Translations under genes and position numbers: made by a program
NCBI GenBank assembly: GCA_029556615.1
Contig: JAKQDD010000203.1
Span: 1 to 41,118 of the forward strand
DNA: 41,118 nt
From: Verrucomicrobiota bacterium
GTDB taxonomy: Bacteria; Verrucomicrobiota; Verrucomicrobiia; Limisphaerales; J093
Direction: 5' to 3'
In this document: one piece after another, positions 6,833 through 14,871 of the stretch
Position numbering within the stretch: the first letter of the stretch is position 1
Layout of the letters: every line of letters starts with the position of its first letter
Notes under the pieces: generated by a model
What the model saw: only the letters and a program-made list of their open reading frames with translations
Told to the model about the DNA's origin: nothing
Databases searched by the model: none

Positions 6833-8404
6833 TCAGAAGTCCATCTCAACTCGTGTCTCGAAGACGCTGAAGTTGCCTTCGGGAGCGCGTCCGTTGACAC
6901 GGCCAAAGCCGCAGTTGAACCGCCATTTCACATGCGGGTGCAAATGCCAGTTCACGCCCACCATCAGCATCGAGAGACGTCCGCCGTCGACGTCGGCACT
7001 GTCGAGGTTCACGAACGAGTAACGCGCAGCCAGCTCCCACGCGCCCCAGCCCCCATGGCCCCAATCGAAGTTGCGCTTGGGAATCACCCGCCCGAAGATG
7101 CCCTCGGCCCGGTCGTAGGGCCGGCTTTCGCCGGTGAGAAACCAACTGGCCGAGACGTAAACCCCGGCGAAACCCGGAACCTGCCCGTTCAGTTCGCGCA
7201 CCCAGGAGTGCAGGTACTCGCCCTGGACGGCGAACGAGCCGTTCACCCACGCCGCTTCGGCGCCGACCACAAGTGCCCCGTCAGCTTGCATGTCACCGGT
7301 GTCGACGACGTGCGGAGCCAGGTGGCTTTCCGGGCGCGAGCGATAGCGGACAGTATTGCCGGCGGAGTACAGGATGTTGGCGCTCAAGCCGCAATGCAGC
7401 AACTTCGCGGCTTCGGGCGTCTCCGGGTTCACCTGATAGAATGGGAGTCCGGTGATCCGCATGATGGCTCGGCCATAGTCTGTCGCGGCGTCGCCGAAAT
7501 CCTGACCGACGCCGTCCGTGAAGAGGCCCAACCGCCAGGTGGCCCGCTGATGCATGATGGGGCGACCGATTTGGAGACCTGCGTTCACGCCGGGGGCCAG
7601 GGCCTGCAATGGTGCCGCCGGTTCCATGAACGTGATGTCCCGGCTGCTCGTGACCACATCCAAACCCATTGGCGCCTGGTATTGACCGCCTCGAAGCTCG
7701 CCGATCCAGGGAATGTCCATGAAGGCGAGATAGCTCTCCTCGATGTAGAACTCGTCAGGGATGTAGCCGAACTCAAGCTGGTAGGAGACGGGCAGAACCA
7801 GGAGACAATCCCCTTTAGCGTAAATGCGGGCACGGCGCAGCTCGATGCCGCTGTCGAAGTCGTCCAGCCCGTCGCCCGTGGCAAAGGCCGCCCCGTCGAC
7901 CGCATACTTGGCGCCGATCTTGCCGCTCATCTTCAGTTCTTCGAGGTTGTAGAACCGATAGGCATTGGTCCCCTGGACTTTCGTGCGCATCTCTGCCAGC
8001 GGACCGTTCAGCGGCGTCTTTCGGGAAACCGCCATGTGGATCCCGTCCCACCCGTTCCAGGAGGATGACCAGATCAACGACTTCGCCTTGGGTGCGGGGG
8101 CGTTGGTGGCGCTGAGGTCCGGCGGGGCATTGGTCTCGATCGTGATTCGGACCTGCTGTTTCAACCGTCGCGGACCTTCCTCGTCCGGTACCGCGGTGTC
8201 TGACTCTCGCCCGGATACTCCACCGGCTTCGCGATGGACCGTATCCGGGCCATTGGCGCTGTGGACGTCGGCAGCCGCCACGCGGCCATGCCACGTGGCC
8301 TGACCGTGGATGGCGAGGAGCAGAACCACCGCGAACCCCAGCGAGGCGCGCCTCAGACCGATGAAGCCTGCAGTCCCAGGAAACCGTGGGGGGCAACGGG
8401 GCAT
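6833..8404 (-). CDS. Phosphate-selective-type outer-membrane porin (Porin O/P family)
   Basis: A 523-residue outer-membrane beta-barrel of the OprO/OprP-like family. The preferred start at 8404 gives an N-terminal signal sequence (ASLGFAVVLLLAIHGQA). A variable periplasmic stretch follows. The barrel begins around KIGAKYAVDGAAF, with the family hallmarks IELRRARIYAKG, YQLEFGYI, ESYLAFMD and GELRGGQYQAPMGLDVVTSSRDITFMEPA. The C-terminus ends in Phe (FETRVEMDF), the usual barrel-assembly signal. Members transport phosphate, pyrophosphate or other anions. Here it ends a run with a sulfatase, so an anion released by that enzyme is a conceivable substrate, but this is speculation. Confidence 0.85.
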   Translation of the reverse strand: MPRCPPRFPGTAGFIGLRRASLGFAVVLLLAIHGQATWHGRVAAADVHSANGPDTVHREAGGVSGRESDTAVPDEEGPRRLKQQVRITIETNAPPDLSATNAPAPKAKSLIWSSSWNGWDGIHMAVSRKTPLNGPLAEMRTKVQGTNAYRFYNLEELKMSGKIGAKYAVDGAAFATGDGLDDFDSGIELRRARIYAKGDCLLVLPVSYQLEFGYIPDEFYIEESYLAFMDIPWIGELRGGQYQAPMGLDVVTSSRDITFMEPAAPLQALAPGVNAGLQIGRPIMHQRATWRLGLFTDGVGQDFGDAATDYGRAIMRITGLPFYQVNPETPEAAKLLHCGLSANILYSAGNTVRYRSRPESHLAPHVVDTGDMQADGALVVGAEAAWVNGSFAVQGEYLHSWVRELNGQVPGFAGVYVSASWFLTGESRPYDRAEGIFGRVIPKRNFDWGHGGWGAWELAARYSFVNLDSADVDGGRLSMLMVGVNWHLHPHVKWRFNCGFGRVNGRAPEGNFSVFETRVEMDF

Positions 8405-8569
8405 CCCGCCTCCGCGCCTCGCTAATGGAGAGTCCTCGACGGAAGGCGGATGGGTCTGGAACCGGACGGACCAATGTTCATCGGTTGACATCGAATTGCA
8501 CAGGTCGAGGACTCTGGCGACGAACGTCGATCCGGCACGGGGCTGCTATCGGGATTCACAGGCAACAAG

Positions 8570-8646
8570 GAGGGAGTGACGCCTGCTCACTCCCTCGATT
8601 GGCCTTTGCGACTCAAGACTCAAGGCGGCGTTCTTCGGGAACGCCG
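8570..8646 (-). terminator. Two hairpins after the outer-membrane transporter gene
   Basis: In the 259-bp gap between two minus-strand genes there are two strong hairpins: an 8-bp stem CGGCGTTC/GAACGCCG (8626-8646, 5-nt loop) and a 10-bp stem GAGGGAGTGA/TCACTCCCTC (8570-8596, 7-nt loop). Neither is followed by a clear T-run on the minus strand. They could be weak terminators or mRNA 3'-end stabilisers after the gene ending at 8664. Confidence 0.4.
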
Positions 8647-8663
8647 GATGTCGGTGCATGCTG

Positions 8664-9713
8664 TCATTCCTCGCTCTTTAACCGGTTCATGCCCTGGACG
8701 AGCTTGTGCCAGCCGTAAGTGAGCGAGATGCGGAAGCCGTCCATCCGGAGATCGGTGGGTCCACTGTCGTTGACGGTGGCTATGTAGCCGGCGGTGAGGG
8801 AGAGGTTGTCGGTGATCTGGTAGCCGAGGGTGAAACCGACACCCAGGGTGTTGAGCGAATCGCCCGCGACTCCGTTCAAACTCGACTTGCCGCCCGCCAA
8901 ATAGGTTGTGTCGAGGGAACCCCAAAAACGTTCGGTGAAGTCCCGGGTGAGATGCGCTTCCAGTTGGAACTTGGGATCCGTGCTCAACGTATGGCCCACG
9001 AAGTCATCGTTATCACCGTAGAACCAGACCGACGGAAACACCTCAAAGGTGGTGCGCCGGCCGGGCACCCACGGACCGATCTGCCAGACGATGGGCGCAC
9101 CCACCCGGCCATACCAGCGGTTCATGCCGAGGTTCAGCGCCTCGTCGCTGTCATATTCGCCGATGGGGAACACGACATCCACGATCAAGTCGAGCGAGAG
9201 CTTCGGTTCGTAGCGCAGCATGTCGGGGATGTTCTTGATCGCCTTGGGGCCGATCAGGTTGTAACCCACTTCCAGCAACGGGTCGCCGAAACCAGTGGCG
9301 TCCTGATTGTAGAGCCGGCCGGCGAGGGTGGTTTCGCCGGAGATCCGGCCCACCGGCTCCAGAACCGCGAGGGTGAGCGTGCGGTCGAACAGGGGCAGTA
9401 ATTTGGCGTAACCCACCATCGCAACGTTCGCGTCGATGGCGGCATTGGCCGAGACGAAGTCCGCGGGGTCCATGGGATTGGCATTGCCGCTCAGGGATTG
9501 GTAGATCACCGGCACGGCGTTGGCCCCGGCGAGGCTTTTCCAATAGAAGCGCGGAGGAATTTGTGCGAACGCGAATATCGGGCCGAGGATCGTTAGGGCG
9601 AGGATCGTGGTAGCGAGGCGCCGTGATCGCGAGCTGGAAGAAATGTGAAACCCTTCGCGCTGTGGTTTGGTTTCAATGTTCATGGCATCGGTCGTTGGCT
9701 GAATTGAGTTCAT
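8664..9713 (-). CDS. Outer-membrane beta-barrel transporter (MetA/phenol-degradation-type family)
   Basis: A 349-residue secreted protein with a hydrophobic signal segment (LATTILALTILGPIFAFA) and then IPPRFYWKSLAGANAVPVIYQSLSGNANPMDPA, typical of proteins annotated as 'transporter' in the MetA-pathway-of-phenol-degradation family. The rest alternates beta-strands and turns (LTLAVLEPVGRISG, LDLIVDVVFPIGEYD, LGVGFTLGYQITDNLSLTAGY), as in an outer-membrane barrel. The ATG at 9713 is preferred; 9683 is possible. It lies 17 bp after the sulfatase and is probably co-transcribed with it. Substrate unknown. Confidence 0.7.
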   Translation of the reverse strand: MNSIQPTTDAMNIETKPQREGFHISSSSRSRRLATTILALTILGPIFAFAQIPPRFYWKSLAGANAVPVIYQSLSGNANPMDPADFVSANAAIDANVAMVGYAKLLPLFDRTLTLAVLEPVGRISGETTLAGRLYNQDATGFGDPLLEVGYNLIGPKAIKNIPDMLRYEPKLSLDLIVDVVFPIGEYDSDEALNLGMNRWYGRVGAPIVWQIGPWVPGRRTTFEVFPSVWFYGDNDDFVGHTLSTDPKFQLEAHLTRDFTERFWGSLDTTYLAGGKSSLNGVAGDSLNTLGVGFTLGYQITDNLSLTAGYIATVNDSGPTDLRMDGFRISLTYGWHKLVQGMNRLKSEE

Positions 9714-9730
9714 TTTGTTTTCGGGTGCGA

Positions 9731-11530
9731 TTACGGTTTCGGGTCGGCCATCATGTTCGGCGGCGGGATGAACTGCTTCTGATAGACGAGCGGCGGGAAA
9801 CCGTCCACCACCGGATAGCGATCGGGAAGCCGCTTTTCCTGTTGCTCCCAAATGACGCGGCTGGGCAGGATCACGTTGTTGGCCCGGAAATAGTCGTCCC
9901 AGAGCGCCAGGAGCGCCTTGACCTTCTCGGGATGCTGGGCGGCCAGATCATGGCGCTCGCCCAGATCGGTGGCGAGGTTGAACAACTCCCATTCCTCCGT
10001 GCCGTAGGGTTTGTATTGCCAGCGCAACTTCCAGTCACCCTGCCGGACGACGCGGTTGCCGAAAACCTCCCACGCCATGTGGTCCTGTTCGGAACGAGGC
10101 GACTCTTCTTCACCCGCCAGCGTCTTGACCCACGACTTGCCGATCAACGGAGGCGGCTCCTGACCGTTGACCGTCTTGGGATAACTGGCGCCGGCCACTT
10201 CGAGCAGCGTGGGCATGATGTCCGCCACGTGCATGAGACCGCGGTTGATGCTCCCGGCTGGGCGTTTGACGATCGGGCCGCTGACGATGAGGCCGTTGCG
10301 GATGCCGCCCTCGGCCAAGTTGCCCTTGTATTGGCTGAACGGAGTCATCGAAACCTGGGCCCACATCGGGCCGTAGCCGACGTAAGTATGGGGATCGCCC
10401 CACGCGTTGGGATGCGTCTGCGCCCAGGCGATCGCAGCGAACAGGAAATTGGCCGTGCCGGGCGAGCCCACAATCGTTTGGAAGAGGTCGGTTCCTTCCG
10501 CGCCGTTGTCCCCGAACACGATGAAGATCGTGTTGTCGTATTCGCCGATCTTCTTCAGATAATCAATCAGCCGCCCGCAGTGGTAGTCCAGGTTCTCCAC
10601 CAGGCCGGCGTAGAGCTCCATCTTTTTGCCACTGATGGCTCGTGCCGCGGGCGCCAGGGTAGTGGAATCGGGCAAAAACCACATGCGTTCGGCTAGTTCC
10701 GTCCCTTTGGGCACGAGGCCCATTTCAATCTGGCGCTGCAGCCGCTCCTTGCGCACCGCGTCCCAACCCTTGTCGTATTCGCCCACGTGGCGGTTGCGCC
10801 ATTCGCGCGGCAGATGATAGGGGTCATGCGGCGCCTGGTGCGAAACGTAGGCGAAGAACGGCTTGCCATCCGCCCGGTTCGCCTCGATGTAACCGATCAT
10901 CTTGTCGGTATAGGTCTTCGTAGCGTAGTAGTTCTTGGGCAGTTTTTTCAGGTAGCGGCCATCCTCGGTGAAAGTGGATTTCGGGGTGTTGGCGCTGAAA
11001 TTCGCCATGTCCCAGTAGCTGCCCGCGCCGTCGAGCAGCGCGAAGTCACGCTCGAATCCGCGCGCGGCCGGAATTTTGTCGGGGTCCTTGCCCAGGTGCC
11101 ATTTGCCGGCCATATAGGTGTGGTAGCCGGCATCCTTGAGCAGTTGTGGCAGGGTCGCCACGCGGTTGTTGAGGTAGCCTTCGTAGCCGTCCACGCCCCG
11201 TTGGTTGGGCGCCGTCATCTCGCTCATGTTGCCCATGCCATTGAGATGCGTGTCCGTGCCGCTGAGCAGCATGGATCGCGTGGGGGAACAACTGGCGTGG
11301 GTGTAGAACTGGGTGCAGCGCAAGCCGGCTTTGGCGAGTGAATCCAGGTGGGGCGTCTTGATCTCGCTGCCGAAACAGCCCAGGTCCGAATAGCCCAGAT
11401 CATCGCCGAGGATGATGACGATATTGGGCCGGCGGGGTGTGCCGGCAGCTGGAGAATTGGCCGCCTGCACTGGCAGAAGGGTCGTCATCATGAGGGCAGC
11501 TGCCAACCCCGTACAGATCAGGGGCTTCAT
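9731..11530 (-). CDS. Secreted type I (formylglycine) sulfatase
   Basis: A 599-residue arylsulfatase-like enzyme hydrolysing a sulfate ester in the periplasm or outside the cell. The start at 11530 gives a classic signal peptide (MKPLICTGLAAALMMTTLLPVQAA). The metal site IVIILGDDLGYSDLG is followed by the CxPxR motif as CSPTR, where Cys81 would become formylglycine. Further active-site blocks are YMAGKWHLG, VSHQAPHDP, FGDNGAEG and YKGNLAEGG. The length fits AtsA-type arylsulfatases. It needs a maturase (FGE or anSME) not present in this window. It is bracketed by outer-membrane barrel genes on the same strand. The natural substrate cannot be deduced from sequence. Confidence 0.92.
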   Translation of the reverse strand: MKPLICTGLAAALMMTTLLPVQAANSPAAGTPRRPNIVIILGDDLGYSDLGCFGSEIKTPHLDSLAKAGLRCTQFYTHASCSPTRSMLLSGTDTHLNGMGNMSEMTAPNQRGVDGYEGYLNNRVATLPQLLKDAGYHTYMAGKWHLGKDPDKIPAARGFERDFALLDGAGSYWDMANFSANTPKSTFTEDGRYLKKLPKNYYATKTYTDKMIGYIEANRADGKPFFAYVSHQAPHDPYHLPREWRNRHVGEYDKGWDAVRKERLQRQIEMGLVPKGTELAERMWFLPDSTTLAPAARAISGKKMELYAGLVENLDYHCGRLIDYLKKIGEYDNTIFIVFGDNGAEGTDLFQTIVGSPGTANFLFAAIAWAQTHPNAWGDPHTYVGYGPMWAQVSMTPFSQYKGNLAEGGIRNGLIVSGPIVKRPAGSINRGLMHVADIMPTLLEVAGASYPKTVNGQEPPPLIGKSWVKTLAGEEESPRSEQDHMAWEVFGNRVVRQGDWKLRWQYKPYGTEEWELFNLATDLGERHDLAAQHPEKVKALLALWDDYFRANNVILPSRVIWEQQEKRLPDRYPVVDGFPPLVYQKQFIPPPNMMADPKP

Positions 11531-11717
11531 GGCCAGCCGTGGGACGGTCATCACCCTGGCAGCTTTGCGCCACGCCAGAACGACAGCGCCGCCCGGAGAA
11601 CGGCAAGGGGCGGGAGGCCCGCCCGAGACCGAGGGCGGTGACAAGAGTTGGCGGTTCAGTGGCGATGTCATAACGTCTCCTTGATCGTCTCGTGGTTGCA
11701 GTCGGTCGGCATGAGGT

Positions 11718-12590
11718 TCATTTCGCGAACAGGAACGAGATCTGGAGGCGCAGCCCCCATTCGGGCGCGCCGCTGGGACCCTCGGCGTAATAGCGTCCTC
11801 CGAGTTGCAGCGAGATGGGCTGTCGGCCCACCTTCAACAACTGCTGCACATACACGTTGATCGGCACGGTCCATTGCGAGCGCTGCCAGTCATAGGTGGA
11901 CTCGGTGTTCAACCCGAAGCTCGTCAAGGTCCTGGTCGTGCAGGACGCGAACGGCTGAAGGAACGTCCGGTTTACATCGGCCCGACGGGCCTCGCCAGCG
12001 AACGACCAAGTATGATTGAACAGCACGCCGTAGGTCAACAGCCCTTGTTGCTTCAACGCCACGGCCGTCGGGCCGGCGCCCCACTGCTCTTCGCCTAGCA
12101 GGTCGTCCGTGGCGGTCGGAATCTGCAGCACCGGACCCGCACCCCAGATCCAGCCGTGCTTCGTGGGATGGACCGGCGAGAAGAAGAGGCTCTGGACGGT
12201 GTCCGCCAGGCCCGACTGGCTCGAAGTGCCGATGATATCCTCTTGGTAGACAAAGGGCAGGATCGTGCGGGAAATCAGGTTCCAATCCTCGCTGAGCGAG
12301 ACTGGAATCACCGGCTGCACCGTCAGCTTGTACTGGAAGCCGTCGTCGTTCGGACCGGCACCCCAGTCGAAGTTGCTCTGCAGCGGGAGGCTGATGAGGC
12401 TGGCGAGGGGATTCATCGTGGCCTTGGCGAGCTCGGCCGCCCTGGCCTTTTCGTCGTCGCCCCCCGGTCCGCCGGTGCCCGACGCGTCTTGGTCGGCGCT
12501 TGCGAAGAGCGTTGCCAACGCCAGGGCGCAGGCTGCGGCCGTGATCAGAATCCGGTGTCCTGTTCTTGGGTGGGTACCGCGGGGTTTCAT
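11718..12590 (-). CDS. Outer-membrane beta-barrel protein, transporter-like
   Basis: A 290-residue exported protein. A signal peptide (ILITAAACALALATLFASA) precedes a Gly/Asp-rich spacer, then NPLASLISLPLQSNFDWGAGPNDDGFQYKLTVQPVIPVSLSEDWNLISRTILPFVYQ. That block, the following DTVQSLFFSPV and the terminal LQISFLFAK match neutral or 'transporter' outer-membrane proteins frequently seen beside sulfatases. Two ATGs (12590, 12608) are possible because the start region is duplicated. It lies upstream of the sulfatase on the same strand and may serve solute passage or envelope anchoring. Exact role unknown. Confidence 0.7.
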   Translation of the reverse strand: MKPRGTHPRTGHRILITAAACALALATLFASADQDASGTGGPGGDDEKARAAELAKATMNPLASLISLPLQSNFDWGAGPNDDGFQYKLTVQPVIPVSLSEDWNLISRTILPFVYQEDIIGTSSQSGLADTVQSLFFSPVHPTKHGWIWGAGPVLQIPTATDDLLGEEQWGAGPTAVALKQQGLLTYGVLFNHTWSFAGEARRADVNRTFLQPFASCTTRTLTSFGLNTESTYDWQRSQWTVPINVYVQQLLKVGRQPISLQLGGRYYAEGPSGAPEWGLRLQISFLFAK

Positions 12591-12622
12591 GGGGTGGTGG
12601 TATCTCATGGGGTGGTGGTATC
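12587..12622. repeat. 18-bp perfect tandem duplication carrying a start codon
   Basis: TCATGGGGTGGTGGTATC occurs twice in direct abutment (12587-12604 and 12605-12622). Each copy holds an ATG of the outer-membrane protein gene in the minus orientation, six codons apart and in frame, so two starts have identical immediate upstream contexts. It looks like a recent slippage duplication. Confidence 0.8.
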
Positions 12623-12672
12623 GCGATGGTGTGGGCTGAATCGTCGGTCGTCAGTGGTTCTTGCGCGGAGCC

Positions 12673-13818
12673 CTAAGGCCTCATCCAAGCGCTGCCGATG
12701 GTGATGTACATCGTGGGGTCGTCCGGGCCCCAGGCCACATCCACGCCCGCGTGAATGCCGTAGCGGCGCGCAAGTTCGTAGCGGAAACCGGCTCCGCCAG
12801 CGGCCGCCGTTTGTGTGTTGTCGAACGCGTCGAATTCAGTCCATGCGGCTCCTCCGCCGACGAAACCGACCAGGCTGAAGCGCCTCCAGAACTGCCAGCG
12901 GACCTCCGCTTCCACCTGTGCCACCTCATCCCCTTGATAGCGCATGGCGGCCACCCCGCGCATCAGGATGAATGGCTCCATGTAGAACGGGGTGTCTCCG
13001 AAAGCCGCCGTGAGCTGCCCGCGCAAGCCGAGGGTGAGTTTCGGGTGCAATGGCAGGTAATGCATCGCGAGCCACTGGACGCGCTGAAACTCCGCGTCTC
13101 CGCCCAGCGCCTCGCTCGCAAACCCCGCGCCCGCCTCAAGATAGGTTCCACGGGTCGGAGTGAAGATGTTGTTGCGGGTATCGAAGGACACCGAGGGCCC
13201 GAGTCCGCCCACGTTCGAGGTGCTGCGAAAGTCCGGCAGGTGTGGCGTGCCGGCCGGCGCGTCGAAACTGACATCGGTCGACACAAAGGCATACCCCAAT
13301 CCCGCCCACCAGTGCGAAGTCCCCAGACGGTACTTGGACTGCAGGACGAACCCCTTCGGTTCGAGGTTGAAAGCCAACGGTTGGTTGGCCAGAGCGGAGG
13401 TCTTCCCGATGCCGTAGTAATCCAGGTTCACGGAGGCATACAGGGCGCCCGCCAGGGTTTGCAGCCGCCCGCCGAGCCAGTGCCGCGAATCCGCCGCCAC
13501 CGCCCCCCAGGATTCGTTCTCGGTGGCAAACCCGCCAAGCGCTGTGATGTTGGGCCGGTCTCCGGCTGCCGGCCTGCGGATGAAGGCCGGCACGACGACG
13601 ACACCGTAGCCGACTGCCGGCTCGCTGATCGGGAGGACAACGGGGAGAAAGCCAGGGTCGGAATCCGGGACGCCGCTCATCTCCGGCCCACCGTCGTCAG
13701 CGGAGATCGACTTCGACGGGGAAGCGTGGGGTGTCGGGGTCTGACCCACGGTCGAACCCAGGCACAGCAGAACACTCAAAACACACAGCATGAGCCGATA
13801 CTGCAGCTGGGTGACCAT
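12673..13818 (-). CDS. Omp85/BamA-family outer-membrane barrel protein (D15 surface antigen type)
   Basis: A 381-residue exported protein consisting mainly of the Omp85 barrel. A signal peptide (LMLCVLSVLLCLGSTVGQ) is followed by a disordered linker. The barrel starts PVVLPISEPAVGYGVVVVPAFI and includes SFDTRNNIFTPTRGTYLEAGAGF and RGVAAMRYQGDEVAQVEAEVRW, both typical of the family's late strands. It lacks room for the POTRA repeats of a true BamA, so it is not the essential assembly factor. It belongs to the short barrel-only 'BamA/TamA family outer-membrane protein' group. It lies between DUF2950 and an outer-membrane transporter, all on one strand. Function unknown. Confidence 0.75.
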   Translation of the reverse strand: MVTQLQYRLMLCVLSVLLCLGSTVGQTPTPHASPSKSISADDGGPEMSGVPDSDPGFLPVVLPISEPAVGYGVVVVPAFIRRPAAGDRPNITALGGFATENESWGAVAADSRHWLGGRLQTLAGALYASVNLDYYGIGKTSALANQPLAFNLEPKGFVLQSKYRLGTSHWWAGLGYAFVSTDVSFDAPAGTPHLPDFRSTSNVGGLGPSVSFDTRNNIFTPTRGTYLEAGAGFASEALGGDAEFQRVQWLAMHYLPLHPKLTLGLRGQLTAAFGDTPFYMEPFILMRGVAAMRYQGDEVAQVEAEVRWQFWRRFSLVGFVGGGAAWTEFDAFDNTQTAAAGGAGFRYELARRYGIHAGVDVAWGPDDPTMYITIGSAWMRP

Positions 13819-13868
13819 TCTCGGTTCCTGGCGGACTCGACAAGTGCTTGCGAGTGTCACACGCCGAG

Positions 13869-14819
13869 TCACTCGGGAGAGACCCTCCACGTCGGATCGG
13901 GATCATAAGCGGTCATGCCGGCTGCCGCTTTGGCCGTGCCGGGTCCGAGGTCTTTTTGATAGACGCGGCCCTGCTGACTCACGATGAACGTCATGATACC
14001 GGTGTTGCCGTATTGGGCAGGCCATGCCATGAGTCCGAAGCCGCCGATCATGTTTCCGTTAATAATGAAGCTGTAACGGCCGCCGGGGGCGGACTTGCCC
14101 TGACGGGTCAGGATCTTGAAGAAGTAGCCGTGGAACGGCTCGGGTTGCGCGCCTTCTGGACTGGGGCCTGACCTGAAATAGCCTTGAGCCTGGGCCTGGG
14201 CAGCACGCGGGCCGAGCGGGCTGATCTCCCCGTCGAGATCCGGCGGCCAGTAGAGCCCGTCCTTCGTGCCGGGGGTGCTGCGGATTCGCTGTGCGTATTC
14301 CAGGACTTCGTCACCATCGCGGTCCTTCGCGGCGTATTCACGCTGGGCCTCGACATACGCGCGCACGGTTTCCAGGGTCGAGAGCTCGTTCTCGCCGATT
14401 CGGCGGTTGAGCAACTCGTCCTTGCCCGCCCGGGTGTCGAAGAACCACTGCCCATCCCTCTTCACGAGGGGAATGGGGAAAGGCCAGGAGGTTTCCCCGA
14501 CGTGAAGTACACATCGGGCATCGGACAGGCGCACCACCCGCTGGGCCTGGTCAAAGGCCGCGGTGAACTCGGTCAGATCGCGGGTGGCTTGCACCCGATC
14601 CGGGTTCAGCAAGTCCGCCGCCGCGGAGCCAAAGAGGACGCGGAGGGCCTGGGGGTCTTGCGCACGCGTCGCGGCGGCAAGCGCCGAGACTGCCTCCTCG
14701 GGCGCGGCAAAGCCCTGGCCGAAGTCCGCCGCGCTGAGGTCGCAGGGCATGGCGAGGACCAGCAGCAAAGCCCCGGTGCAGCACATCAACGACGGGAGGC
14801 TCTTTTTCATGGGGGTCAT
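13869..14819 (-). CDS. DUF2950 family exported protein
   Basis: A 316-residue protein with an N-terminal signal peptide (LMCCTGALLLVLAMPCDLSAA) and an AGGAG Shine-Dalgarno sequence 7 nt before the ATG. The DUF2950 hallmarks are FATPEEAV-like FAAPEEAVSALAAATRAQDPQAL, WFFDTRAGKDELLNRRIGENELSTLETVRAYVEAQREYA, then DGLYWP and the GYFFKILTRQG-GGRYSFIINGNMIGGFGLMAWPAQYGNTGIMTFIV block. The family has no known activity and in many genomes lies next to DUF3300, exactly as here (53-bp gap). It is presumably periplasmic and co-expressed with its neighbours. Confidence 0.88.
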   Translation of the reverse strand: MTPMKKSLPSLMCCTGALLLVLAMPCDLSAADFGQGFAAPEEAVSALAAATRAQDPQALRVLFGSAAADLLNPDRVQATRDLTEFTAAFDQAQRVVRLSDARCVLHVGETSWPFPIPLVKRDGQWFFDTRAGKDELLNRRIGENELSTLETVRAYVEAQREYAAKDRDGDEVLEYAQRIRSTPGTKDGLYWPPDLDGEISPLGPRAAQAQAQGYFRSGPSPEGAQPEPFHGYFFKILTRQGKSAPGGRYSFIINGNMIGGFGLMAWPAQYGNTGIMTFIVSQQGRVYQKDLGPGTAKAAAGMTAYDPDPTWRVSPE

Positions 14820-14871
14820 AGTCAACTCCTGGAAGCAGGTTGAGGTCAGAGAGGGTCGAGCGGGGGGCGGT

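Noticed and set aside
12661..13908. Plus-strand open frame (415 codons)
   Set aside because: Antisense to the Omp85-type barrel gene, which has a signal peptide and family motifs.
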